DNA of 64,000 nucleotides from CALKJP01 sp046299555 (GTDB lineage: Bacteria; Bacteroidota; Bacteroidia; JACCXN01): assembly GCA_046299555.1 (NCBI GenBank), contig JBKBHS010000001.1, positions 868,001 through 932,000 of the forward strand. Direction: 5' to 3'. Under the pieces are notes generated by a model. It was given only the letters and a program-made list of their open reading frames with translations, did not search any database and had not been told where the DNA came from. The translations under genes were made by a program, and so were the position numbers. This document shows, piece by piece, positions 54,178 through 62,850 of the stretch; within the stretch, counting starts at the first letter, position 1; every line of letters starts with the position of its first letter.

Positions 54178-55407
54178 TTATTTGAATCGGCAGCTAAGCA
54201 AGGTTATATCATCAACATAAGGCATTTCTTGTTTAAACTCATCTATTTTTTTTAGATATAATTCGTTTAATTCTTTCATGGAAAGATGTTTGTTGTATTT
54301 TAAAATTTCAATCATTCGCCCTAATGAAAACTCTTCTTTTTCTTTATTTTCAACATCTACCATACCATCGGTGTAGCATATTAGAACAGAGTAGGGGTCA
54401 ATGGTAATAATTCCTTCACGCACTTTAGGTAATTCATCAAACATACCTAAACCGGTTGATCCCACTTTTAATTGATTAATGGAATTTCCCGAGGCCAAAA
54501 GTGGTGGGTTGTGCCCTGCATTCACGTAGTTAAGTGTATGGGTAATATAATTGTATTTGGCTATAAAAAGAGTAATAAATTTTTCTCCCTTGGCATTGTG
54601 CATTACTTTATAATTCAGTTCTTTTACCAGTTCAGATAATGATTTAGAATAATTTATTAAAGCTCTGAGGTTTGCTTGAAAATTAGCCATAAGCAATGCA
54701 GCGGATATTCCTTTACCTGATACATCAGCCATGCATAAAACTACTTCATTATCATTTAATGTTATAACATCGTAATAATCGCCACCAACTTTTTGATGAG
54801 GTTTATATAGTGCTGCAATTTCAATATGTTCATTATTGGGTAATGTTTCCGGGAATAGCATGCTTTGCATGCGTGAGGCTAGTTCCAACTCTTTTCGTAA
54901 TATTTCTTCTTTAAATCTTTCTTTGGCTAATCGTTTATTCTCAATAGCTACAACAATTATGTTGGTTAATGTTTGAATAAAGGGTAGGTGTTTAATAGTA
55001 GGGCTTAAAGCTAATTCATCTTCGTAAATATCGCCAATTAATACATAAGCGAGCGGATGAGATTTATGATAAACCGGCACAATTACATCAAATCCCTTTA
55101 ATGTTTTATTGTTGAGCGACATTACGGTAGTGATTTCTTTAAGCGGTAATAAAGTATTTTCAATGTTTATGGCTTTAATTTCTTTTTCGGAAATACCATA
55201 GCTTAGTAATGTGTGCCAGTGATTATCAAAACTGAATAATACTATTTTTTCGATGTTTAATTCTTCACGAAGAAAATGTTCATACTTTCGTAATAGTTCT
55301 TCCGTAGGCTGATTGTTATTGATGGCTTTTGTTATTTCCAACAAAACATTCAGCTTTTGGTCTTTAATTTTTCGACTGTTGGATTTTCTGAGTAGTTTAG
55401 AGCGCAA
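54178..55407 (-). CDS. PP2C-type (SpoIIE-like) serine/threonine phosphatase with GAF-like N-terminus
   Basis: A 409-residue predicted phosphoprotein phosphatase. The N-terminal half (about 20-165) looks like a GAF sensor domain followed by a short coiled coil (about 165-185). The C-terminal PP2C domain has PHQKVGGDYYDVITLNDN, LCMADVSGKGISAALLMANF and YVNAGHNPPLLA with the metal-binding Asp residues, then LICYTDGMVDVENKEKEEFS. Likely acts on anti-sigma antagonists or other signalling partners, but none lies nearby. The only start codon that fits is TTG at 55407, eight bases before the end of the LpxD-like gene upstream; an in-frame stop precedes it. Confidence 0.9.
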   Translation of the reverse strand: MRSKLLRKSNSRKIKDQKLNVLLEITKAINNNQPTEELLRKYEHFLREELNIEKIVLFSFDNHWHTLLSYGISEKEIKAINIENTLLPLKEITTVMSLNNKTLKGFDVIVPVYHKSHPLAYVLIGDIYEDELALSPTIKHLPFIQTLTNIIVVAIENKRLAKERFKEEILRKELELASRMQSMLFPETLPNNEHIEIAALYKPHQKVGGDYYDVITLNDNEVVLCMADVSGKGISAALLMANFQANLRALINYSKSLSELVKELNYKVMHNAKGEKFITLFIAKYNYITHTLNYVNAGHNPPLLASGNSINQLKVGSTGLGMFDELPKVREGIITIDPYSVLICYTDGMVDVENKEKEEFSLGRMIEILKYNKHLSMKELNELYLKKIDEFKQEMPYVDDITLLSCRFK

Positions 55408-55415
55408 AGTAATTT

Positions 55416-56345
55416 TTATTGTCTAAGTTTTTCAATTATTTCGGGCAATTGTTTTAAGAGTGCAATTTCTTTCATTTTTTCGCGAGCTTCTCTTACCGGA
55501 GAACCAAAATAGGCTTTCCCTCCTTCTAATGATTTTGGAATACCTGATTGTCCTAAAACAACGGCTCCTCTCCCAATGGTTAAATCTTTTTGTACGCCAA
55601 CTTGTCCCCACAAAATTACATCATCTTCAATGGTAACTACCCCTGCAATGCCTACTTGTGCAGCAAATAAACAATTTTTACCGATTACCGTATCGTGTCC
55701 AACATGAATTTGATTATCCATTTTGGTTCCTTTTCCTATAATGGTATCGGCTGAAACTCCTTTATCAATAGTACAACAAGCGCCAATTTCAACATTGTCT
55801 TCAATAATTACTCTTCCGCAAGTATGCATTTTATCATATCCTTCCGGTCTTCGCTTGTAATAAAAAGCATCGGCACCAATCACAGCATTGGCATGTATAA
55901 TAACATTATCGCCAATTATGCAATGGTCGTAAATTACAACATTGGGATGTATAATACAGTTTTTACCTATTATAGTATGATGTCCAACAAAAGCGCCCGG
56001 TTGAATAATGGTCCCTTCTCCTATTTTAGCTGTTGGACTTATAGTTGTGTTAGACGGTTCAAATTTTCTGAAATAGCGTGTAAGGTAATTGTAATCGCGA
56101 AAAGGATCGTCTGAAAATAATAAGGCTTTCCCCTTTGGACATTCTACCTTTTTATTAATGATTATGATAGTAGCAGCTGAATTAAGGGCTTTATCGTAAT
56201 ATTTGGGATGGTCAACAAAAGTAATATCTCCCGGTTCTACTTTGTGAATTTCGTTAATACCTGTTACCGGGAAGTCGGGGTCGCCTATATATTCTGCATG
56301 AATTATTTCTGCAATGCGAGAAAGTGTATGTGATGGAATTTTCAT
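55416..56345 (-). CDS. LpxD-like UDP-3-O-acylglucosamine N-acyltransferase
   Basis: A 309-residue left-handed beta-helix acyltransferase of the LpxD family (lipid A synthesis). It has an N-terminal uridine-binding region (about 1-100) and hexapeptide repeats (IxGxx) from about 105 to 265, with the catalytic His region in KMDNQIHVGHDTVIGKNC and a C-terminal helix. The usual LpxD motif around G-x-D-G-F-G reads GADAFYYKRRPEGYDK here, so it may be the second LpxD-like protein that I recall next to efp in Bacteroidota rather than the main enzyme. efp lies directly upstream on the same strand; the PP2C gene follows after eight bases. Confidence 0.85.
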   Translation of the reverse strand: MKIPSHTLSRIAEIIHAEYIGDPDFPVTGINEIHKVEPGDITFVDHPKYYDKALNSAATIIIINKKVECPKGKALLFSDDPFRDYNYLTRYFRKFEPSNTTISPTAKIGEGTIIQPGAFVGHHTIIGKNCIIHPNVVIYDHCIIGDNVIIHANAVIGADAFYYKRRPEGYDKMHTCGRVIIEDNVEIGACCTIDKGVSADTIIGKGTKMDNQIHVGHDTVIGKNCLFAAQVGIAGVVTIEDDVILWGQVGVQKDLTIGRGAVVLGQSGIPKSLEGGKAYFGSPVREAREKMKEIALLKQLPEIIEKLRQ

Positions 56346-56377
56346 GAAATTAAGATTTATAGTGCTATTTATAAATT

Positions 56378-56403
56378 TAAAACCCCGATTTATCGGGGTT
56401 TTA
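56378..56403 (-). terminator. Intrinsic terminator after efp
   Basis: A perfect 11-bp stem (TAAAACCCCGA with TCGGGGTTTTA) around a four-base loop in the 61-base gap between efp and the LpxD-like gene. A and T runs on the flanks would let it act on the minus strand, so the LpxD-like gene probably has its own promoter. Confidence 0.8.
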
Positions 56404-56406
56404 GAC

Positions 56407-56970
56407 TTATTTTTTAATTCTTTCTACATATTCACCGGTGCGGGTATCAACTTTAATTATTTCGCCTTGGTCGCAAAACAATGGAACGTTTACAGTTGCT
56501 CCGGTTTCTAATGTAGCAGGTTTTAAAGTATTGGTTGCAGTATCGCCTTTAACACCGGGTTCAGTATAAGTTATTTCTAATTCTACAAATGTTGGAGGTT
56601 CTGCAAGAATTATCTCATCTCCTTCAAACGATACTTTAACTTCCATTCCTTCTTTTAAAAATTTAATTCCATCGCCAATTAATGCTGCTGGAACATGAAC
56701 TTGTTCGTAAGTTTCATTATCCATACAAACAATAAAATCGCCTTCGGAATAGATATATTGCATCATTTTATACTCAACGCGAACTATTTCTACTCCTTCG
56801 CCAGAACGGAAGCGATTTTCAACTAATTTCCCGTTTTTAAGGTTACGCATTTTCCCTTGGTAGAAGGCTCTAAGATTTCCGGGAGTACGGTGTTGCCATT
56901 CTATAACCTGACATAATTCGCCATTAAATCGTATAACGGTTCCTACGCTTACATCTGCTGTTGTTGCCAT
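56407..56970 (-). CDS. efp: Translation elongation factor P
   Basis: Helps the ribosome through polyproline stretches. 187 residues in the three beta-barrel domains of EF-P: an N-terminal KOW-like domain (1-65), an OB domain (66-130) and a C-terminal OB domain (131-187) ending with CDQGEIIKVDTRTGEYVERI. The loop that usually carries the modified Lys or Arg (PGK or PGR) reads HRTPGNLRAFYQ, with Asn at position 32, so the common lysyl or rhamnosyl modification at this site cannot take place. The rest of the protein is well conserved. Terminator downstream; no clear promoter box is seen. Confidence 0.95.
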   Translation of the reverse strand: MATTADVSVGTVIRFNGELCQVIEWQHRTPGNLRAFYQGKMRNLKNGKLVENRFRSGEGVEIVRVEYKMMQYIYSEGDFIVCMDNETYEQVHVPAALIGDGIKFLKEGMEVKVSFEGDEIILAEPPTFVELEITYTEPGVKGDTATNTLKPATLETGATVNVPLFCDQGEIIKVDTRTGEYVERIKK

Positions 56971-57034
56971 TGTGTATTCGTTTTTTAATTATTAATGTCC
57001 TGCGAATTTACAAGATTTTTTTTACAAATATTAA

Positions 57035-58414
57035 TCAAATTGCAAAGCCAATTTTTAAATTGATAGAATGTAGCAACGCTTTTCTCTGATAAAGCTGTGC
57101 AGGATTATAAAAACCTTTTAAGTTTTCTGTCCAATCGATAGATTCATAAATATAATTCGGATATCTTTCAAATAATTCATAATGTCTTTTTACTATGCCA
57201 TTGGTAAAAGCGAATATATTAAGAGGAATGTCTAAACTTATGTGTAATCGGTTGTATGGAGTAAAACTAAGTGCAGTAAAAGCTTGAAAATAATTTTGGA
57301 AACAATTGTAATCCGAAATGTAACTAAATCTCGGATTCCCTATAAAATAATCGTTTATCCAGACTTCGGAATAAACATACCTTAATCCAATTTCAGGAGC
57401 TATTAATTTAAGTTTTATATTATCTTTTGTTTTATTTATTAAAGAAAATGGAAGTACCGAAATGGATGAATTTATTTCTAAATTTCGTCTATAATCTTTT
57501 GCTCCCAAACCTCCACCACTATTGTTTACATATGTTTTGTCGTATTTTACGCTTGACGAAAGTTTATATTTCCAATTATACATTAAGGATAATCCGGTAC
57601 CTAAAATAGAGCTGTAAGCTTCGTACAAGTTTTGTTCTTTATAAATTGAATAATTTGGATTTAGAGGAGAATCATCTCTATAAGCATGTTCAGGAATAAC
57701 TCTTCCTGCAATTTGTTTATTATCATACTGTAAAAATGGAATTAACAAAAATTTTTTATTGTAAAATGAATTACACTTAGTTATTCTTTTATATTCGTCA
57801 TCCTCAATTATTGTAGCAATTTTTTGGAGAAAGCTATTTGTATTTTCTAAATTTTTATTCTTAAAAGTATGACCAATTGTAAAAGTTGGAGCAATTAAAA
57901 GTGGTGCCAAAAATGCATCAGCTTTTGAATAATTCTCAAGCGTTACAAAAAATGCAAGTGCTGAAATTGCCCCAAATTTTACACCTGTTTTAAAAAATAA
58001 GCCTCCCATAGGATTTTGGTATCGGTATCCAAGTAATAAACCAATATCGGCAATAGGTGAAGCATAACCATTAATGATTGCACCATAAGAAATATATCCG
58101 CCAACTTCTGTTGATTTTTTGAAGCCATTAATTAATGAAAAGGCTGTGCTTCCATAAAATGGAATGGCACCATATTGAGTTAATGGGAATGAAACAGAAG
58201 TAAAAAAACTTTGAGAAATTGCAATTTTTTCTTTAGCACTTAATGCAAATATTTTATCATATGTAATTCCGTTTCCAATTACAGAATATTCGCTTGTAAA
58301 TGCTATGGATTTATTTGCAATATTTTTTTTGATACTATCTGTAGAAAGCTCATGTTGAGCAAATATATTAAGTGCCAGTATTATTAATATTACTAATAGA
58401 ATAGGCTTTTTCAT
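57035..58414 (-). CDS. Exported protein of unknown function, probably outer membrane
   Basis: A 459-residue protein with a clear signal peptide (MKKPILLVILIILALNIFAQ). The rest is rich in Tyr, Phe and alternating hydrophobic residues with many short strands, as in an outer-membrane beta-barrel; the last strand ends INLKIGFAI, with a non-Phe terminal residue. I recognise no family or motif. It is preceded by 144 bases without a gene and lies upstream of efp on the same strand with a 64-base gap, so it is probably a separate transcription unit. Confidence 0.75.
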   Translation of the reverse strand: MKKPILLVILIILALNIFAQHELSTDSIKKNIANKSIAFTSEYSVIGNGITYDKIFALSAKEKIAISQSFFTSVSFPLTQYGAIPFYGSTAFSLINGFKKSTEVGGYISYGAIINGYASPIADIGLLLGYRYQNPMGGLFFKTGVKFGAISALAFFVTLENYSKADAFLAPLLIAPTFTIGHTFKNKNLENTNSFLQKIATIIEDDEYKRITKCNSFYNKKFLLIPFLQYDNKQIAGRVIPEHAYRDDSPLNPNYSIYKEQNLYEAYSSILGTGLSLMYNWKYKLSSSVKYDKTYVNNSGGGLGAKDYRRNLEINSSISVLPFSLINKTKDNIKLKLIAPEIGLRYVYSEVWINDYFIGNPRFSYISDYNCFQNYFQAFTALSFTPYNRLHISLDIPLNIFAFTNGIVKRHYELFERYPNYIYESIDWTENLKGFYNPAQLYQRKALLHSINLKIGFAI

Positions 58415-58558
58415 AAAGTAAATTTATAAAAAAGTGGCTAAATCAAAATGTTGTTATAAGCTTGAATGAGTTCAATTTAATCAAACTCTTTAGCCTAAAA
58501 CCATAGCCAAATGGAAGCGTAGCAATGTTAGTTCATGAAAGATTTTTAAATAGAAAAA

Positions 58559-60238
58559 CTACTTTTTATCACTTGCTTTTAATTGTTTGTTTTTTCTATC
58601 TACCAAAAAGTGTTTTACCATGGTATAGGTTTGCTTTTCATCAAGTGGTAAAAAGATTTTTTCTTTAGCATCAAAGTTTTTAAACTTTAATTCAATGGTA
58701 TATTCTTTTCCTCCGGGTAGAGTTATAAAGTATTCACCATCTATTCCTGATGAAGTGCTTGCAATTTCAATACCATTCGTATCAAATATTTTTACTTCAG
58801 CTTCTATGGCTTGTCCTGCTTCGGTATCAACTATGCTTCCTTTTAAAATAGAAAGCCCGTTGCTGGTTTTAGGCTTTCCATCTTTTTCGAGTATAGCATA
58901 ACGACTCATATCTATTTGAATGATATCGCGTTCTCCAAATCCATTGGGGTCAACGGCTGAATAATAGGCTGTTAAATTATCGGAGCTTAAAACAAAATGT
59001 AAATCATCGCCTAAGGTATTGATAGGATAGCCAATATTTTCGGGCTTACTCCATTGTCCATTTTCATAAACCGATTTAAAAATATCATATCCGCCCATGG
59101 TATTATGCCCTTTTGAACTAAAAAATAATGTTTTTCCATCAGGATGAATAAATACCGATATTTCATCTTCTTCTGTATTAATTACAGGGCCTAAATTTTC
59201 AGCTTCGCCCCATTCGGTTTTTGAAATTTTTTTACAACGGTAGATATCTCCATTGCCCATGCCGCCTCTGCGTTCACTTACAAAATAAAGCCATTTTCCA
59301 TCGGCTGACAAGCTGGCTGAACTTTCAAAATATGAAGAATTAATTTGTTTAGGTAATGGTTCGGGAGCTCCCCATTTGCCTGTTCCGCTTAATTTTGAAA
59401 CATAGATATCGCCACTTTTTGTTTCGCCCGGAATGTTTTTATACACAAAAATAAATTTACCATCAGGCGAGATACTTAAACAAGCATCATGATATTCGGT
59501 ATTTAATCTTCCCTGAATTGGCTTTGCTTCGCCAAAAGCATTTTTTTCTTCTTCCCATTCGGTAATATAAATATCTTCATAAAATTTCCCATCATTAATG
59601 TCTACTGCTCCTCCTTTATTGGTTGGCCTGCGGGATGTAAAAATCATGGTTTTGCCATCTGCAGAAATAGATGGGCCGTATTCTTCATATTGCGAATTAA
59701 TTAATTTACCCATGTTGGTTTTGGTTACATCTTTGGGTTTTGACATTAATTCTTTAGCTGTTATTACTTGTTGTTTATAAAAGATTGCATCTTTTACTTC
59801 TTCTTTTTTAGGGTTATTATCTTTAATAAATTCTTCGAACAATTGTATGGCTTTGTCAAACTCGCCTAAGCGATGTAAGGCTTGGCCTAAGTAAAAAGAA
59901 GTTTCGCGTGGTTCCAATGGATTTAAAGCATAGGCTTTTTCTAAATATTCTTTTGCTTTTTCATATTGTTGTAATACTAGAAAACATTCGCCTATTCTTG
60001 TATTTAAAGCTGCATTTTGAGCATTGCTTTTATATACTTCCTGATAAATTTCTAAGGCTCCTTTAGTATCTCCATTTAAAAACAAATGTCGCGCTTTTTG
60101 TGCTTTAATTCTATTGTTGGCATTATCAAAAAATCCAAGTGAGGTATCTTTTCCAAATGGAATATAAATATCTGCTAATAGCAGGTGTGTGTTTATAATA
60201 AAAAATAGTGTAAATAATAGTTTTACAATATACTGCAT
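58559..60238 (-). CDS. TPR and PD40 beta-propeller exported protein
   Basis: A 559-residue exported protein. Signal peptide about 1-22. Three TPR-like repeats (about 45-150) with ALEIYQEVYKSNAQNAALNT and YLEKAYALNPLEPRETSFYL, then a PD40/TolB-like propeller (about 180-440) with repeated SADGKTMIFTS, SPDGKFIFVYK, SADGKWLYFVSERRGGMGNG and HPDGKTLFFSSKGHNTMGGY units, and a carboxypeptidase-like domain at about 460-545 (LKGSIVDTEAGQAIEAEVKI). This matches the domain order of PorE-type T9SS proteins and their relatives, but the OmpA-like peptidoglycan-binding domain at the end is missing. Own promoter at 60285-60320. Confidence 0.87.
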   Translation of the reverse strand: MQYIVKLLFTLFFIINTHLLLADIYIPFGKDTSLGFFDNANNRIKAQKARHLFLNGDTKGALEIYQEVYKSNAQNAALNTRIGECFLVLQQYEKAKEYLEKAYALNPLEPRETSFYLGQALHRLGEFDKAIQLFEEFIKDNNPKKEEVKDAIFYKQQVITAKELMSKPKDVTKTNMGKLINSQYEEYGPSISADGKTMIFTSRRPTNKGGAVDINDGKFYEDIYITEWEEEKNAFGEAKPIQGRLNTEYHDACLSISPDGKFIFVYKNIPGETKSGDIYVSKLSGTGKWGAPEPLPKQINSSYFESSASLSADGKWLYFVSERRGGMGNGDIYRCKKISKTEWGEAENLGPVINTEEDEISVFIHPDGKTLFFSSKGHNTMGGYDIFKSVYENGQWSKPENIGYPINTLGDDLHFVLSSDNLTAYYSAVDPNGFGERDIIQIDMSRYAILEKDGKPKTSNGLSILKGSIVDTEAGQAIEAEVKIFDTNGIEIASTSSGIDGEYFITLPGGKEYTIELKFKNFDAKEKIFLPLDEKQTYTMVKHFLVDRKNKQLKASDKK

Positions 60239-60284
60239 GTTTGGTCCCTTGAAAAGTAATACTGAATTTATAAAAGTGTAAAAA

Positions 60285-60320
60285 CAAATATATTGTTATT
60301 GACTAGTTGGGTAAAACAAA
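60285..60320 (-). promoter_or_regulatory. Promoter of the TPR/PD40 gene
   Basis: Minus-strand 60292-60285 reads TATATTTG, an exact TAnnTTTG match, and TTTG lies at 60320-60317, 24 bases upstream. The leader would be about 40 bases. Confidence 0.5.
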
Positions 60321-60367
60321 TACCGTTTAAGTTTTCAACAAACAAAACAACATTGTTAAAAACATGT

Positions 60368-61105
60368 TTAAATCTTAGAAAGAAATAGATTTAATACTTC
60401 TTGTTGCTTTTTTCCAAAAGTGTAAACAATATTATTTTTTAAATAATAAGCTACATTTATTGAATATTGATTATGTAATTGATAAGCTTCTATACTTTTG
60501 TCAATATTGTTGACACCATAAGCTAAAGCAATATTAAATGAGTTTATAAAGGTGATTGGAATTTTTTTATTAGCTACCCAACACGCAAAAACAAAAGGCA
60601 TTCCGGTCATTTTTTTCCATTCGTGTGGCAAATCAAAAACAAAGGGGAATTTATTATTTAGTTCAAATGTTCGGTCGCCTATTACTACGGCAGCAGTTGT
60701 CCCGCTAATTTTTTCTTCAAAACCTTTTTCAGCTGAAATAAACTCAGGATTTATTTTCCAGTATTCTTTCGCCAATACCTGAACCAGTTTTACAGAGGTG
60801 CGCGATTGATAATCGAGATAAATTTTTTCTATTTTTTCAAGTGGCACTTGACTGTAAAGCATAACAGAATGTACTGCTCCGTCAGCTCCAATACAAAAAT
60901 CGGAAATAATGTAATTTTCTTTTAAATGCGGAATAACAGCAACCGGAATTAAACCAATATCAACTTCATTGTGTAATAGTTTGCGAGCGCATTCAGCAGG
61001 AATATCTCTGCTTAAATTTAATTCTGAACCAATTAAACCCGATTGTTCCAGCCCATATAAAAAAGGCATAGAGTTGAGGTAGGATACAATGGAAACGTTT
61101 ATCAA
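60368..61105 (-). CDS. mqnA: Chorismate dehydratase (futalosine pathway, MqnA)
   Basis: A 245-residue enzyme of the MqnA/MqnD family that turns chorismate into 3-enolpyruvylbenzoate for menaquinone synthesis by the futalosine route. Signatures: SIVSYLNSMPFLYGLE, RDIPAECARKLLHNEVDIGL (with IPVAVIPHL) and TAAVVIGDRTFELN, plus DLPHEWKKMTGMPFVFACWV. The start is TTG at 61105: family members begin M-I-x-V-x-x-VSYLN, no ATG exists in the frame upstream, and an exact promoter box sits 18 bases before it. Other futalosine genes are not in this window. Confidence 0.92.
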   Translation of the reverse strand: MINVSIVSYLNSMPFLYGLEQSGLIGSELNLSRDIPAECARKLLHNEVDIGLIPVAVIPHLKENYIISDFCIGADGAVHSVMLYSQVPLEKIEKIYLDYQSRTSVKLVQVLAKEYWKINPEFISAEKGFEEKISGTTAAVVIGDRTFELNNKFPFVFDLPHEWKKMTGMPFVFACWVANKKIPITFINSFNIALAYGVNNIDKSIEAYQLHNQYSINVAYYLKNNIVYTFGKKQQEVLNLFLSKI

Positions 61106-61122
61106 GGCGTATAATTTGATTG

Positions 61123-61130
61123 CAAAAGTA
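61123..61130 (-). promoter_or_regulatory. Promoter box of mqnA
   Basis: Minus-strand 61130-61123 reads TACTTTTG, an exact TAnnTTTG match, 18 bases before the TTG start at 61105, supporting that unusual start. No clear -33 element is seen. Confidence 0.45.
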
Positions 61131-61178
61131 CCTTTTTCGTATTAAAGTTTGAATGTGTTAATGTGTTAAAGTTTTTAA

Positions 61179-61228
61179 ATTAGTTGAAATTCATTGAGAT
61201 TAGTTAAGATTGATTGAAATTAGTTGTG
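61179..61228. repeat. Degenerate 10-bp tandem repeat, five units
   Basis: Five consecutive 10-base units of the form ATTaGTTgAa: ATTAGTTGAA, ATTCATTGAG, ATTAGTTAAG, ATTGATTGAA and ATTAGTTGTG, in the 170-base gap between mqnA and the EI24 gene. The neighbouring stretch also repeats TGTGTTAA twice. Probably a drifting minisatellite; no gene in the gap. Confidence 0.65.
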
Positions 61229-61275
61229 ATTTATTATAACCCATTGATTCATTTACACATTTACAAATTTGCATA

Positions 61276-62070
61276 TTATAATATTTGCCCACTGCTTTCT
61301 GTTTCCAGCTTTTTGAAAGTAACTACTGTTGCGGCTACGGTTCCATATACCGGTGCAAAAATCCAACCTATAAACGGTATTAAGAATAATGCATAAAAAA
61401 TTAAACCATTACTTATTGCCAGCGATTTATTATTTCTCATAAAGTTTAAACTTTCTTTTATCGAAAATGATTTTAGTTCCATGCTATAATCCATCATGGA
61501 AAAGCCATAGAAATAACTTTGCACCAGAACTAAAATGATTGGTGTAAATAATCCTAAACCGGGAATGAATGAAATGATAAAGAGCAGAAGTGTTAGCAAT
61601 AATTCTTTAAATAAGTTTCTCGTATTAATGCGTATGCCACGCCAGGTGTTTTTTAGAAAAATATTCCATCTGAATGTTCCTGTATTATAACCTAAATGAT
61701 GAGCTGTTTTTTCTGCCAGGTATGCCATTAAAGGAGCAAGAATAATAAGCATCATGTTTCTGAAAAGCGAAAGGTAGAGGAGTAAATAAATAATTCTAAT
61801 ACCAATACTTAAAACATAATAAAGGGCTTTTAGTAAGAAATTAATAAACTTAATTTCTGAGTGCTGAGGAAAAAAATGATACAACCAATCTACCAGCCAT
61901 TGTAGATACACCATAGCCAGCGAAAAGGTGCTTATAAAAAATAGCGTGGCTATAATTGAAGGATAAATTAAAAACTTCCAAAAGCCTTGCTGCCAAATAA
62001 TGCTATTTGCTTCGGCATATGCTTGTATGCTTAGTTTAAAATTATCGATGATGTTTTTTAGAGAAATCAA
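61276..62070 (-). CDS. EI24 domain (CysZ-like) membrane protein
   Basis: A 264-residue inner-membrane protein of the EI24/CysZ family (PF07264). About six to seven hydrophobic segments; the family features are the N-terminal SIIWQQGFWKFLIYPSII, LLIIL-type helices with LAPLMAYLAEKTAHHLG, and FIPGLGLFTPIILVLVQSYF followed by FYGFSMMDYSMELKSFSI. CysZ proteins carry sulfate; many others are unassigned. The only available start is TTG at 62070, immediately after an in-frame stop, three bases after the methyltransferase gene on the same strand, which implies translational coupling. Confidence 0.88.
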   Translation of the reverse strand: MISLKNIIDNFKLSIQAYAEANSIIWQQGFWKFLIYPSIIATLFFISTFSLAMVYLQWLVDWLYHFFPQHSEIKFINFLLKALYYVLSIGIRIIYLLLYLSLFRNMMLIILAPLMAYLAEKTAHHLGYNTGTFRWNIFLKNTWRGIRINTRNLFKELLLTLLLFIISFIPGLGLFTPIILVLVQSYFYGFSMMDYSMELKSFSIKESLNFMRNNKSLAISNGLIFYALFLIPFIGWIFAPVYGTVAATVVTFKKLETESSGQIL

Positions 62071-62073
62071 TTA

Positions 62074-62844
62074 CTAAAAACGAATTTTAAAATTTTCCTT
62101 TGCTTGTTTGTTATGCAAAAAAACTATTCCCAATTGGAATAAATCAATTGTAACATTTGCCTTTGGGTGTTTGCAAATATTATTCCAGGCATCTTCCATT
62201 TCTTTCGACCAGTGGATGTCGTCAAAAATTAAAATATCATGCTCTGTAGCATTTTTTATAATGCTTTCAAAATAGGAAATGGTAGCCTCTTTTTTATGGT
62301 TACCATCTACATAATAAATGTTTTTCTTTCCTTTAATTTTTTCCAGTTCAGTGTTTAAACAATTATCGAATGTATCATTGATCAATTCAATGTTGGATAA
62401 ATTAAGGTTTTTAAAATTTTCACGTGCTATGGAGGCAATGTTTTTACATCCTTCAATGCTAATTACATGTTTAGCAGCTAACGAAAGGTAAGCTGTGGTA
62501 ATTCCAAGCGATGTACCCAATTCCAATACATTTTCTGTTTGGTGCCATTGGCAAATTCTGTAAAGCAGTTCGCAATATTTTTTAGGTTTTACAGATATGC
62601 GTGCAATGGAGGAAATGCTTCGTTTATTATTTTTATGAATTCTCGATCCTGCACCAAAATCGTTTATTTCAATTTCTGCATTACGGTGTAATAATTCATT
62701 TCGTAAGGCTTCTATTTTTTTAAAATCAGGATTTGATTGTTTGGCGTACACCACATTCTCAAGAAATGAATATACAAATGGAGAATGTGTGCCATGTAAG
62801 GTATTGGCTTGAAATAGATGTTTTATGTATGATAAAACTAGCAA
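62074..62844 (-). CDS. Class I SAM-dependent methyltransferase (O-methyltransferase-like)
   Basis: A 256-residue Rossmann-fold methyltransferase. The start THSPFVYSFLENVV is typical of a Bacteroidota subgroup of predicted O-methyltransferases. The SAM motif is ENVLELGTSLGITTAYLSLA, followed by the acidic residue in HVISIEGCKNIA, then IYYVDGNHKKEATISYFESI and HDILIFDDIHWSKEME. Substrate unknown. The only in-frame start is TTG at 62844, six bases after the stop of the leucine-rich-repeat gene, and the next gene (EI24) begins three bases after its end; the three form a tight operon. Confidence 0.88.
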   Translation of the reverse strand: MLVLSYIKHLFQANTLHGTHSPFVYSFLENVVYAKQSNPDFKKIEALRNELLHRNAEIEINDFGAGSRIHKNNKRSISSIARISVKPKKYCELLYRICQWHQTENVLELGTSLGITTAYLSLAAKHVISIEGCKNIASIARENFKNLNLSNIELINDTFDNCLNTELEKIKGKKNIYYVDGNHKKEATISYFESIIKNATEHDILIFDDIHWSKEMEDAWNNICKHPKANVTIDLFQLGIVFLHNKQAKENFKIRF

Positions 62845-62850
62845 ATAATT

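Noticed and set aside
61179..61228. The regular 10-bp units as a CRISPR-like array
   Set aside because: The units are contiguous with no spacers, far too short for CRISPR repeats, and no cas genes are nearby.
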